Program-made: the position numbers and the translations under genes
Assembly: GCA_947471745.1 (NCBI GenBank)
Contig: CANJKZ010000011.1
Span: forward strand, 806,001-870,000
Source: Closterium sp. Naga37s-1
Lineage: Eukaryota > Streptophyta > Zygnematophyceae > Desmidiales > Closteriaceae
DNA length: 64,000 nt
Reading direction: 5' to 3'
Shown here: positions 35,301-42,135 of the stretch, piece after piece
Numbering within the stretch: position 1 is the first letter of the stretch
Layout of the letters: every line of letters starts with the position of its first letter
The notes under the pieces: generated by a model
What the model was told of the DNA's origin: nothing
Seen by the model: the letters and a program-made list of their open reading frames with translations, nothing else
Databases searched by the model: none

Positions 35301-37646
35301 TGAACGGCCCGGAACTCGTCGACAAGCCGAACCATGCCCGGCGGATCTTGAACGACCATTCATTTCGGACGGGGCCGCAATGCGGATCCTGAAGCGCGGG
35401 CGTTTCAAGATCGGCTGGTTCGATTTCAGTCAACGGGTATGCTCTCAAGATGAAGTTCAAACGCTGTTGTAGTGCTCAACCACTCCCTAAGCTTGAATAC
35501 AACCTTCAATTTAAACCTTCAACCCTAGATGAATATATACATTACAAACAAGGATGTCTAACTATCTATGCTGGGCGACGAACGGGTCCAATTTGTCGGA
35601 CAAGACCCAATTTGTCGCAAAAAACTCAATTTGTCGCAATGGCCCCACTTGTCGCAAATGACCCACCTTGTCGAAAAAAGGTTCAATTCGTCGCAAATGG
35701 CCCGATTCCTCGCAAATGGTCCGATTCGTCGCAAATGGCCCGATTCGAAATATCGCGTGGCAAACGGGCAATAAAATCATGTCCTCACTGCGTTGCGTTC
35801 CTCGCATGCCGCACCAGGGCTTGAATGGCTCACAAGCTACGAAGATTCGCAAGGTTGGCAATGGAGTCGGGAATGGGGCCATTGAAGCTGTTGTACTCGA
35901 TGTGCCTGATGCGAGAGTGAGAACACGCATGAATACGAGTAGAGAGTATTGGACACTCGCATGCGTATCATGCAGAGAAACAAGGCGAAGAGGAATGGAC
36001 ACTCGCAGCGCGTAGTAGAAGCGTCTCCCTGGGGGGCTTAGATCAAGACTCGGAACACGGAGTTCCGGAACGGTAGAGAGAAAATTGAACCATTTCGGGT
36101 TTAGGGAGAACCTGCAAGATACGGTTCCAACCGCACTTTTGAATTTGATATTTCCAACGTCATGCGGACGAAAAGATGGCTGATGCTATGGCAACATTAA
36201 CATTCTGATCATCTCACGCGCCTCCATGATTTCTCGTTCGCGAATCGGGATCGTGCCGTACGGCGGTTCGAACGACGTACACTGGACTGATTTTTTAAAG
36301 AAATTTTCAATGTTTAGCGCGAAAGGAAAACGCAAACATGCGCGCGACACTTAGTACTTGGCCTGGTGAATTGGAGACATTTGGAGACATCTGGAAAAAT
36401 GCGGATCAAAATCTCGGGAGCATCATCTGAAGCACTCGGCCAACATTTGGAGCATGGGCGAAGGAGAGGACAAGGAGTGAAACGAGCTGGGCAGGGAAGT
36501 AGCCCCCTTAGTATGCTTGGAAAACGGGTATAAGATGCTCTCTGGAGTTATCTGGAATTTCCAATATCACTTCACAAATTTGACAGTACAATTTTATAGA
36601 GCACATTCACAAATCGAGTCGCACTCCCAAGTCGCGACACTCTTAATTTCTCAATGGTAACCCAACCCCTTGACATGAACCTGCCGTGAAATTCAGAGAA
36701 TTATTGCGGTACGGGATTGGACGGCGACCGTGGGTACGGGGCTGTAATTTCGTCGGTGTTGTTGGCGAAGTCAGCGAGCGGTCGGAACTTCGGTGTTCTG
36801 CGTTTCGTAATTTTCGTGGGTGGGTTTGACTTGGGCTGCTTGTTGGAACTTTGTCGCCCAACTGCAGGTTGAGGCGCTTGACCAATCTGGACTATAGGTG
36901 AGGTGGCGCTTGACTTCCGCCCACTTGTATTGCAGTTGGCAGCACTCAGCTGCTGCACTGTTACAAGGAGGATGCAGGGCGGTAGAGGAGCAGAGGACGA
37001 GGAGGGCATGGCGAGGCGGCCTAGTAGTATTCTACGCGCTGATGTGCACTCACATGGATGTAATCATGCCCGTGGCATCGCACGTGATGTTCGCCGCCTT
37101 GCTGCAGTCCCCACCAACCACCCAGCCATCCATCGTTGTGTTCCATGCCTTCTGACAGTCCAGCAGGACTCGTGCTGGCGGCAGGGAAGGAAGGCGCAGG
37201 GATTGGAAGTGGGAGGTGAAGGTATTGGAAGTGGGAGGTGAAGGGATTGGAAGTGGGAAGTGAAGGGATTGGAAGTGGGAGGTGAAGGGATGGGAAGTGG
37301 GAGGTGAAGGGATTGGAAGTGGGAGGTGAAGAGATTGGAAGTGGGAGGTGAAGGGATTGGAAGTGGGAGGTGAAGGGATTGGAAGTGGGAGGTGAAGGGA
37401 TTGGAAGTGGGAGGTGAAGGGATTGGCAATAGGGTGATGTGAAGGAGAGCATTGGTAGGGATCGGAGCGGAAACTCCATGTACGTCACGTTTCCTCTCTT
37501 AACGTCCTCCATCGCCACTGGTGAGAGAGGAAAGCAAGACAGAAATTAACTACTATACCCTGGGAGTTGGCAAGGGGAACGCAGTCAACTCGTGGGACTG
37601 AGAGAAATGTGAGCAGGAGCAGCACGCCGAGGGCTGCGAGCTCCAT
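5083..37646 (-). CDS. LRR ectoprotein, one LRR per exon, 27 exons, probable GPI anchor
   Basis: Predicted cell-surface recognition or scaffold protein. Seen: ATG at 37646, a 29-residue signal-peptide exon (37559-37646, phase 1 end), an LRRNT exon (37054-37174, phase 2 end), 24 LRR exons (all phase 2 in and out, 22 of 72 nt and two of 69 nt), and a last exon 5341-5083 with a Pro-rich linker, a hydrophobic tail and stop TGA. Every junction has AG and GT, and the exon lengths sum to 729 codons plus stop. Known: this repeat consensus is the plant-specific LRR class of receptor kinases and receptor-like proteins, and 72-nt single-LRR exons are typical of plant LRR receptors. Inferred: with no kinase domain found in the window and a tail ending in hydrophobic residues, a GPI-anchored protein is favoured. 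The alternative is that GTTTGA after 5089 is a donor leading to a kinase outside the window. PSF1 lies upstream on the same strand. Confidence 0.8.
5350..5940. other. Last intron of the LRR gene
   Basis: Intron between LRR exon 24 (ends 5943) and the final exon (starts 5341). I see no repeat array and no element in it. Confidence 0.6.
5943..6285 (-). CDS. LRR exons 23-24
   Basis: 6285-6214 ([16 protein letters not shown]) and 6014-5943 ([16 protein letters not shown]), both 72 nt and phase 2. Exon 23 is preceded by acceptor GAATGCAG, which sits at the end of a 12-bp minisatellite carrying the same GTGAATGC string. Exon 24 ends TT, and C at 5341 completes Phe before the linker exon. These are about 4.4 kb from LRR exon 22, across an intron holding the 19-bp arrays and a TIR transposon. 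Confidence 0.83.
6296..6412. repeat. 12-bp minisatellite at the acceptor of LRR exon 23
   Basis: About ten units of GCATTCACGATG and variants (CCCGATGG, ACAATGG). On the sense strand the unit ends GTGAATGC, which is the same string as the functional acceptor GTGAATGCAG at 6286, so the array looks like an expansion of the 3' splice-site region. Confidence 0.8.
6493..6528 (-). pseudogene. Decayed partial copy of LRR exon 23
   Basis: The stretch matches the start of exon 23 (TCTTCAAA...CACTGTCTGGC) and its upstream GAATGCA acceptor context at 6259-6290, but runs into a stop and lacks the second half of the repeat. Confidence 0.55.
7044..7498. mobile_element. TA-flanked foldback element I, GTTCG-rich
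   Basis: Ends are TAGACATGAACAA and TTGCTCATGTCTA, inverted repeats flanked by TA. The interior carries about six copies of a roughly 21-bp GGTTGAACCGAAATGCGTTC unit and palindromic GAACTGGTTCGG stretches. No coding capacity. TA plus terminal inverted repeats fits a non-autonomous Tc1/mariner-like element, an inference. Similar GTTCGGTTCG-rich dispersed repeats occur in land plants. Confidence 0.6.
7685..8196. repeat. 19-bp minisatellite, left part
   Basis: About 26 units of the CCCAAATGGGCATGGGGAA type with a few TGGTA and AAGGGGAATCCACAT variants. 19 is not a multiple of 3, so the same 19-residue cycle appears in all frames and creates spurious ORFs. It is the left part of one array interrupted by the transposon at 8197. 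Confidence 0.9.
8197..8865. mobile_element. Non-autonomous TIR transposon, 8-bp TSD, inside the 19-bp array
   Basis: Terminal inverted repeats CTTAGTTGCGGAAGACGC and GCGTCTTCCGCAACTAAG bound 669 bp. ACCCAAAT is present on both sides (8189-8196 and 8866-8873). Subterminal GCGTCTAGACGCTAGACGC-type palindromes cluster at both ends. No transposase frame. The 8-bp duplication suggests the hAT superfamily, though the target is itself a repeat containing ACCCAAAT, so the duplication is weaker evidence than usual. Confidence 0.8.
8866..10637. repeat. 19-bp minisatellite, right part
   Basis: About 93 units, dominated by CCCAAATGGGCATGTGGTA with interspersed GGGGAA and GTGGAA variants. It ends about 40 bp from the donor of LRR exon 22. 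Open frames up to 636 codons here are repeat artefacts. Confidence 0.9.
10682..17166 (-). CDS. LRR exons 15-22
   Basis: Exons: 17166-17095 ([16 protein letters not shown]), 16342-16271 ([16 protein letters not shown]), 15755-15684 ([16 protein letters not shown]), 14568-14497 ([16 protein letters not shown]), 13751-13680 ([15 protein letters not shown]), 12935-12864 ([16 protein letters not shown]), 12081-12010 ([16 protein letters not shown]), 10753-10682 ([16 protein letters not shown]). All are 72 nt, phase 2. Several are near copies of exons 7-13 in the same order, which points to block duplication. Confidence 0.85.
11146..11937. mobile_element. TA-flanked foldback element II, GTTCG-rich
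   Basis: Ends TAGACATGAGCAA and TTGCTCATGTCTA. The interior holds CGAACACGTTTG/CGAACACCTTGGTGTTCG palindromes at both ends around a plain centre at about 11370-11660. Same family as element I, different interior spacing. Confidence 0.6.
13249..13450. repeat. TG-rich microsatellite
   Basis: Compound (GTGC)n, (TG)n and (GTAC/TATG)n tract in the intron between LRR exons 19 and 20. Open frames across it are artefacts. Confidence 0.9.
14614..15678. mobile_element. TA-flanked GTTCG-rich element III (possibly composite)
   Basis: Starts TAGACATATG and ends TTCATGTCTA, with GAACCG/CGGTTC-rich stretches near 14640-14900 and 15260-15670 and unrelated sequence between. It nearly fills the intron between LRR exons 17 and 18. 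It may be two elements rather than one. Confidence 0.45.
15766..15860. repeat. Short 18-bp GGGAGG(T/C)GAGGGGAGAAT array
   Basis: A few units of the same 18-bp motif that makes the 9.2-kb array, just upstream of the acceptor CCCCTCACAG of LRR exon 17. On the sense strand it is a pyrimidine tract. Confidence 0.75.
16860..17089. mobile_element. GTTCG-rich element IV, right end
   Basis: Ends TTTTGCTCATCATGTCTA next to the donor of LRR exon 15, with TTCGACTCAAACCGAATC and GAACCGAACCGG inside. The left end was not located. Confidence 0.45.
17167..17481. repeat. 36-bp minisatellite at the acceptor of LRR exon 15
   Basis: About 8.5 units, each made of two 18-bp halves (GTGAGAGGAAAATGGGCG and a GATGGAAAGATAATCGGAG-like half). 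It begins directly at acceptor TCTCTCCAG|A. The first half resembles the 18-bp motif of the large array. Confidence 0.85.
17952..23310 (-). CDS. LRR exons 7-14
   Basis: Exons: 23310-23239 ([16 protein letters not shown]), 22051-21980 ([15 protein letters not shown]), 21084-21016 ([15 protein letters not shown], 69 nt), 20491-20420 ([16 protein letters not shown]), 19955-19884 ([16 protein letters not shown]), 19318-19247 ([15 protein letters not shown]), 18751-18680 ([16 protein letters not shown]), 18023-17952 ([15 protein letters not shown]). Phases and splice sites are as in the other LRR exons. Donors include GTATGT at 23238 and GTGCGT at 17951. The intron before exon 7 is 9.6 kb and almost wholly minisatellite. 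Confidence 0.83.
18225..18632. repeat. GGGTCGACCCGACCC-rich relics and element V start
   Basis: CCCGACCCGA/TCGGGTCGGG stretches at 18225-18410 and 18565-18625, with TAGACATGAGCACAAGG at 18447 as the start of another TA-flanked foldback copy. Same style as the GTTCG family with a different core motif. No coding. Confidence 0.5.
18985..19098. repeat. 16-bp minisatellite CTTGCCCTAACCGTGT
   Basis: About seven nearly identical units just before the exon-12 duplication ladder. Confidence 0.85.
19097..19246 (-). repeat. Two partial tandem copies of LRR exon 12 end plus donor
   Basis: Segments at about 19102-19126 and 19170-19195 repeat, with substitutions, the exon 12 end and donor (sense CTCACATCATT|GTGAGTA). 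Spacing is roughly 70-75 bp between copies, making a three-step ladder that ends in the functional exon at 19247. Confidence 0.65.
21451..21866. repeat. 28-bp minisatellite
   Basis: About 15 units beginning AACAAACTGCTTGTGACAGA and ending ACACGTGT, almost invariant, so recently amplified. There are no spacers between units. It lies in the intron between LRR exons 8 and 9. Confidence 0.9.
22360..23035. mobile_element. GTTCG-rich relic VI
   Basis: GAACCGAAACGGG, TTCGATTCGACG and similar motifs, ending in a degraded CTGCCTA next to the decayed exon at 23042. Assigned to the same foldback family by composition and position. Ends uncertain. Confidence 0.4.
23042..23113 (-). pseudogene. Decayed copy of LRR exon 7
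   Basis: It shares [11 protein letters not shown] and the donor GTAAGT with the intact exon 200 bases upstream, but the position where the acceptor AG should be reads TA, and the conserved IP of the repeat is IL. It looks like a recently duplicated, now unspliceable exon. This is host sequence. Confidence 0.65.
23323..32537. repeat. 9.2-kb 18-bp minisatellite, sense ATTCTCCCCTCACCTCCC
   Basis: About 510 units fill the intron between LRR exons 6 and 7. On the gene's sense strand the unit is a pure acceptor-like pyrimidine tract. I see no AG in it on that strand, and only a handful of GT. The array ends within about 12 bases of acceptor CTCTCACTAG|G at 23310. Its 18-bp period keeps frames open, including one of 3095 codons on the minus strand whose terminal TAG is the acceptor itself. 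Variant units recur in order, so higher-order duplication is present. Confidence 0.95.
32861..32913. repeat. 16-bp array derived from the LRR exon 6 donor
   Basis: Sense GTGAGTGCCATGCCGT is repeated about three times directly after the exon end TT|. Each unit contains the complete donor GTGAGTGCC, so three extra donor-like sites follow the real one. Confidence 0.8.
32914..35905 (-). CDS. LRR exons 1-6
   Basis: Six single-repeat exons in transcription order: 35905-35834 ([15 protein letters not shown]), 35091-35020 ([15 protein letters not shown]), 34693-34625 ([15 protein letters not shown], 69 nt), 34442-34371 ([16 protein letters not shown]), 33742-33671 ([16 protein letters not shown]), 32985-32914 ([16 protein letters not shown]). 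All have an AG acceptor and five of the six donors are GTGAGT/GTGAGC; the 33671 donor is GTCAGT. Each starts with the last base of a split codon and ends with TT or CT of a split Leu/Phe codon. The close mutual similarity and paralogous flanking introns show recent tandem duplication. Confidence 0.85.
33166..33512. repeat. 12-bp minisatellite TGTGCATATCCC
   Basis: About 29 visually identical units in the intron between LRR exons 5 and 6. The paralogous intron at 34151-34197 holds about four 13-bp units of TGTGCACACCCC type, and that at about 15980 only one unexpanded copy. Confidence 0.95.
34151..34197. repeat. 13-bp repeat, about four units
   Basis: TGTGCACACCCC-type units flanked by sequence paralogous to both sides of the 12-bp array at 33166. 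Confidence 0.75.
35578..35757. repeat. Degenerate ~19-bp TTCGTCGCAAATGGCCCGA repeat
   Basis: About nine imperfect units in the intron between LRR exons 1 and 2. Confidence 0.7.
35910..37050. other. Intron between LRRNT exon and LRR exon 1
   Basis: No exon needed by phase, no recognised element. A TATAGTCCAG|A site at about 36885 would open a short LRR-like frame but has no good donor. Confidence 0.5.
37054..37174 (-). CDS. Exon 2 of the LRR gene: LRRNT cap
   Basis: 121 nt coding [15 protein letters not shown], then a [16 protein letters not shown] segment. The aligned Trp residues and the DC...ITCD cysteines match the N-terminal LRR cap (LRRNT_2) that precedes the first repeat in plant LRR receptors. 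The acceptor is CCGCCAG|CA and the donor AT|GTGAGT. The split codon AT joins the first base (G) of LRR exon 1 to make Met, so no extra exon is needed between 37054 and 35905. Confidence 0.8.
37200..37430. repeat. 22-bp minisatellite in intron 1 of the LRR gene
   Basis: About ten units of GGAAGTGGGAGGTGAAGGGA plus TT. On the sense strand it is pyrimidine-rich and lies 25 bp from the exon 2 acceptor. Confidence 0.85.
37559..37646 (-). CDS. Exon 1 of the LRR gene: signal peptide
   Basis: Begins [20 protein letters not shown], with an uncharged Leu-rich core of about 15 residues followed by a polar stretch, as in a secretory signal peptide. The donor is CAGG|GTATAG at 37558, leaving phase 1, and exon 2 supplies two bases to make Ala. 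The start is chosen because it is the ATG that opens the hydrophobic core and is in phase with exon 2. The intron to exon 2 (37175-37558) carries a 22-bp minisatellite. Confidence 0.75.
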
Positions 37647-38769
37647 GAAGAAAAACTCGCCGGGTCTCAGGGGCGACGTCCTGAAGTAACAGGCGTACGA
37701 GAATTTTCTGCGAGATCCGCCCAGGGAAAATGCGAGCGGATACTAACAGAATAAAACTATCGGTAACGACCTGGAAGCAAATGAAGAGGACGAAGTGCTT
37801 GCTCTGTTGAAGGGAATGTCGCTCACGAGAAGGGAATGCATTTGTTCCATGCGTGTTGTCGTGGTACATGAAATGGCAGGGCGCACTCAAATCGTCTTTT
37901 GGTAACCGATTTCTGGCCCAACCTCGATGCTGACTGGCGAATAAAAGAGCCGAATTGTTTGTCAAAACAACAGTTAGAAGGTCCTTAGTGGTGAAAAGCT
38001 ACCTTCGAGACCAGGAGCGCTGTGTCAATTGTTTTTTATAGAATACCCTGCGAAGATGGGCGGGTTGTGGGTGATATATCCCGGCTGCGGTCCCTTCTGA
38101 TTGCGACTCGGTTCTTGAGACGGCTGAGGTTGGTTGGGTTGGGTAGCTCTGTTTTGGCGCGAAAGCAGGCTGTTCCCCAAACCAAACAAGCACACCAATT
38201 AGGCTGTTTTCAAATAGATAATCTGCACACAACTTCAAAACAGGCTTTTGTATAGTCAAAGTTGAATGGTTGTGTAAGGGATTATATTTCCTTAACGTAC
38301 TCTTACTTAATGGCGAGTATGTTCCCGAGGGTATTTTTTTTTCTAAAATGTTAGCAGTTCCATAGAGATGTACAATATTCAATACATGGAGTACAAGGTC
38401 TAAACACAGTAGATACCACCCTTCTGCCACCATTTGAACGAATGAAGCTAACCCAACAAGTATCGCAGGGTCTTTCGTCAGTTGGGTTCAGCCTACAGTT
38501 CGGCCCCTAACTATTCCCGAGTCGCCACCGCACTGCACCATTTGCCAACTATCCGAGCCTCCTTTATCCCAAGGTCCTCGCCTACCCCCGTTCTACCCAA
38601 TCTCTGCTTTGCCTTAGAGTTTCATACATATTGTACCATTTACAGGCTGTGAATACCATTGCAAGCTGCGTCATTGATGAGCACAAACAGTACAGCCTAA
38701 AAATGCCACGACTATGATGTGCTGAACGGAGTATAGATTTCTTGTATGGCAAACAGGTCTGCCAAGTTG
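37647..38769. other. Intergenic stretch between PSF1 stop and LRR gene start
   Basis: Must contain the PSF1 3' untranslated region and the LRR gene promoter and 5' untranslated region, both minus strand. I see no convincing TATA box or other defined site. Confidence 0.5.
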
Positions 38770-41700
38770 TCAGTATTCTCGGTGTTCCAGTAATCCCTGT
38801 GTCAATATAATGTGCATGAGGGCATGCGAATGTGGAAGGAGTGAGGATGATGGAGAAGAGCTGAAAATGAGACAGGTGCAGTGGAGGGAGTGGGTGAGGC
38901 AGAGTGAGAGAGGGGGAGAGAGAGGCAAGAGAGAGGGAGAGAGAAGAGGAGGAGGAGGAGGAGGAGGAGGAGGAGGAGGAGGAGGAGGAGGAGGAGGAGG
39001 AGGAGGACGAGGAGGACGAGGAGGACGAGGAGGACGAGGAGGACGAGGAGGACGAGGAGGAAAGGGGGGACACACAAACACACACACAGACGTACAGCGA
39101 GAAAGATGCAGGGGGAAGGGTGGCTTAAAGGGAAAGGATGATGTAAGAGGCATCCGTACAATACCTTCAGAATAAGTGGTTCTGCGTCGGTCTTCCTGAC
39201 GAGGTGCAGAGTGTTGGCCTCCAAGTAGGCCACTTTGTCGTCCAGATACATTGCACCGGCGTCCTTGAGCACGCGCACCTCAATGTACGGGTCCTTGGGG
39301 GGTAGCAGGTCCTGCCACAGGCGAGGTCACACGGAAGAAAAGGTGGGCAGGATGAGGGCAAGGAGAGGGATGGTACAGCAACAGAGCCGTCCTCCTCTGA
39401 GCATGGTACAGCAAGGAGAGGGATGGTACAGCAACAGAGCCGTCCTCCTCTGAGCATGGTACAGCAAGGAGAGGGATGGTACAGCAACAGAGCCGTCCTC
39501 CTCTGAGCATGGTACAGCAAGGAGAGGGATGGTACAGCAACAGAGCCGTCCTCCTCTGAGCATGGTACAGCAAGGAGAGGGGTGGTACAGCAACAGAGCC
39601 GTCCTCCTCTGAGATGGTACAGCAAGGAGAGGGATGGTACAGCAACAGAGCCGTCCTCCTCTGAGCATGGTACAGCAAGGAGAGGGATGGTACAGCAACA
39701 GAGCCGTCCTCCTCTGAGCATGGTACAGCAAGGAGAGGGATGGTACAGCAACAGAGCCGTCCTCCTCTGAGCATGGTACAGCAAGGAGAGGGATGGTACA
39801 GCAACAGAGCCGTCCTCCTCTGAGCATGGTACAGCAAGGAGAGGGATGGTACAGCAACAGAGCCGTCCTCCTCTGAGCATGGTACAGCAAGGAGAGGGAT
39901 GGTACAGCAACAGAGCCGTCCTCCTCTGAGCATGGTACAGCAAGGAGAGGGATGGTACAGCAACAGAGCCGTCCTCCTCTGAGCATGGTACAGCAAGGAG
40001 AGGGATGGTACAGCAACAGAGCCGTCCTCCTCTGAGCATGGTACAGCAAGGAGAGGGATGGTACAGCAACAGAGCCGTCCTCCTCTGAGCATGGTACAGC
40101 AAGGAGAGGGATGGTACAGCAACAGAGCCGTCCTCTGAGCATGGTACAGCAAGGAGAGGGATGGTACAGCAACAGAGCCGTCCTCCTCTGAGCATGGTAC
40201 AGCAACAGCAGAGCATGATGGCAGTGAGCACAGTGAGGCAGTGAGCACGGTGAGGCAGTGGCCATCGGCCAAAACGCGCGTACGCTCAGGTTTGAATGAC
40301 ATTTTTCTTACCTACTCAATCCCTACTAGCCTAAGCTCAGCCTAGAGGAGAGTAGAACGAGTTAGATCTGCTGGATCTGGGTCGAAACTACTTTTCCACA
40401 CTGACCACGGCACAGTGAGGCACTCACTCACCACAGTGAGGCACTCACTCACCACAGTGAGGCACTCACTCACCACAGTGAGGCCGAGCCCACTGTGTCC
40501 GCCATGTAGTCGTTGAGCGCACACAGACCACAGCGCTCTCAAACACACCACTGTGCATCGCTTCACACCGCAGTGCCCCTTTTTACACTGCCGTGGCATT
40601 CACCACAGTGAGGTCCAGCCCCGCGTCCGCCATGTACTCCCCCAGTGCCTGTGAGTAGTGCGCCAGCCACTTTTGAGTCGACTCAAACCCCCTGGTTGCC
40701 CCCACACTGACTGACCACAGTGAGGCACTAAGCACTGCTTGCCCCCCTGATTGCTTCCACACTGACTCACCACAGTGAGGTCGAGCCCTGCGTCCGCCAT
40801 GTAGTCGCCCAGTGATTGTGAGTACTGCGCCAGCCACTCGCCCTCCCCCGCACTCAGCCGCTCCTGCAACGCCCGTGGCAGTGTTGCGCCCAGCTGCCAT
40901 CGCAGCCGTCGGATCTGATCCATGCGCGCATTGCTGACGGGAAAGAGGAGGGTAGCGAGGGGAGAGGAGATTGAGGCGAGATAGGGCAATAGTGAAATCC
41001 AGCTTGTCATGCTCGGAGCAGAATACGTGGGGCATAGCACGATGCATGGGAGGTTCGAGACGCATGGCACATCACTGTGCACGATGCACGGAACATGGAA
41101 CGTGCATGGAGCATGCATGGAGCATGGAGCATGCATGGAGCACAAAGCACACGGATGGACGTGACGAATTCGAACGGACTGACAGGTAGGCGAGGAGGCG
41201 CGGGACTGACAGATAGGCGAGGAGGCAGCGCTTGTTGCGCAGAAGCGCCTGGTGGTGCACCATCACGGCCGTGGCGTCCTCCAGCCGCGTCTTCTGCCAC
41301 TCCACTCCCGACCCCTGCACTCGCCTGCCGCCCGCCACGCACGCAGGGAAGAGGGAGGCGGGAGGGGGAGGGCGGCAGAGAAGGCGAAAAACAATCTGGG
41401 TGGCGAAAGAAACGAGGGAGGGGAAGGAAGGGGAAAGAGACCAGGGCGAGGGGTGCAGGCGACCACGGCGAGGGGTGCAGCGCAGAGCGAGTGAGCGGGG
41501 AGGAGCAAGGCGAAGGAGGCGCAATGGAGGGGCCGGCGGAATCAGCGGTGGGGAGTTAGAAGAGGAGAGGTGGAGACGAGAGGCGCGCACAGGAGAATTT
41601 GCACCATGTGTTGGTGGTGCTCGTGCGCCTCCTCCAGTACTCGCTGCACGCCGTCCGCCTGCCACACCGTGACAGCCAGCACAGAGGGGGGAGTGGGGAC

Positions 41701-41901
41701 AGGGAGCAGAGTGGAGGCGTGGGCACGAGGGAGCACGATGTAAGAGCGGGTGATGCGGAAGGCTTCACCACCACCACTGCGAACGCAGCGCGTCCGCGTC
41801 GAACGCGGCGGGCTACAAGGGCGTACATCGAAGGGCAGGATTTGGTCGGCGTCGCATCGCGCCACCTCCTGCACGAGCTCCACCGCCTTGCGCGCGAACA
41901 T
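38770..41901 (-). CDS. PSF1: GINS complex subunit PSF1, six exons
   Basis: PSF1 is one of four GINS subunits of the CMG replicative helicase, acting in the nucleus in origin firing and fork progression. Exons: 41901-41827 (MFARKAVELVQEVARCDADQ), 41658 to about 41605 (VQRVLEEAHEHHQHM), 41314-41211 (MVHHQALLRNKRCLLAY), 40933-40771 (MDQIRRLRWQLG ... EWLAQYSQSLGDYMAD), 39311-39165 (DLLPPKDPYIEVRVLKD), 38796-38770 (GLLEHREY, stop TGA). The order and motifs follow animal and plant PSF1: N-terminal helices, LLRNxRC, IRxLRW, PPKxxYIEVRxLKD and the C-terminal GxLEH. The summed length is about 189 residues, near the usual 196. Exon 3-4 (phase 2), 4-5 and 5-6 (phase 0) junctions agree; the exact donor of exon 2 is uncertain. 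The introns hold a (GGA)n tract, a 53-bp minisatellite and duplicated exon ends. Confidence 0.9.
38946..39064. repeat. (GGA)n/(GGAGGACGA)n tract in PSF1 intron 5
   Basis: A GGA run, then repeated GAGGACGAG units. On the sense strand it is a long pyrimidine tract lying about 150 bp upstream of the last-exon acceptor. Confidence 0.9.
39360..40210. repeat. 53-bp minisatellite in PSF1 intron 4
   Basis: About 16 units, each with two ATGGTACAGCAA cores plus GAGCCGTCCTCCTCTGAGC. Period 53 gives the same 53-residue cycle in all frames, so the long minus-strand frames are artefacts. It begins about 50 bp from the exon 5 acceptor. Confidence 0.9.
40405..40485. repeat. 21-bp donor-derived array in PSF1 intron 4
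   Basis: Sense units ACTGTGGTGAGTGAGTGCCTC, about three copies, each containing the ACTGTG|GTGAGT junction of exon 4. Confidence 0.75.
40604..40675 (-). pseudogene. Duplicated 3' part of PSF1 exon 4 with its donor
   Basis: Intronic copy reading KWLAHYSQALGEYMADAG, then LDLTV and GTGAAT, against exon 4 WLAQYSQSLGDYMADAG, LDLTV and GTGAGT: about 19 of 22 residues agree. The nearest upstream AG in the phase required by exon 4 runs into a stop, so inclusion as a cassette exon is unlikely. A more decayed third copy lies at about 40474-40520. Confidence 0.7.
41181..41230. repeat. Duplicated end of PSF1 exon 3 with donor
   Basis: Sense TCCTCGCCTATCTGTCAGTC (the exon end and donor) is repeated once about 30 bases downstream as TCCTCGCCTACCTGTCAGTC. 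Confidence 0.75.
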
Positions 41902-41928
41902 TACTGTTTGTGGCAGTTAAAGCGACGG

Positions 41929-42135
41929 GAGAGGAGGTGCGTCGCACGGAAGAGGAGGTGCGTCGCACGGGAGAGGAGGTGCGTCGCACGGGAGAGGAGG
42001 TGCGTCGCACGGGAGAGGAGGTGCGTCGCACGGGAGAGGAGGTGCGTCGCACTGGAGAGGAGGTGCGTCGCAGGGGAGAGGAGATGTGTCGCACTGGAGA
42101 GGAGGTGCGTCGCTCGAGAGAGGAGGTGCGTCGCA
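41929..42135. repeat. 21-bp minisatellite just upstream of the PSF1 start
   Basis: About nine units of GAGGAGGTGCGTCGCACGGGA containing the near-palindrome TGCGTCGCA, starting about 30 bp upstream of the PSF1 ATG, in the promoter or 5' leader. Confidence 0.85.

Noticed and set aside
36800-36886. Possible extra LRR exon ([14 protein letters not shown]) between LRRNT and LRR exon 1
   Set aside because: Acceptor phase fits but there is no consensus donor, the repeat consensus is poor, and exon 2 joins LRR exon 1 in phase without it.
39167-40302. Open frames of 312-354 codons, minus strand
   Set aside because: Produced by the 53-bp minisatellite in PSF1 intron 4.
40604-40675. Alternative PSF1 exon
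   Set aside because: The upstream acceptor in the required phase leads to a stop before the coding-like part.
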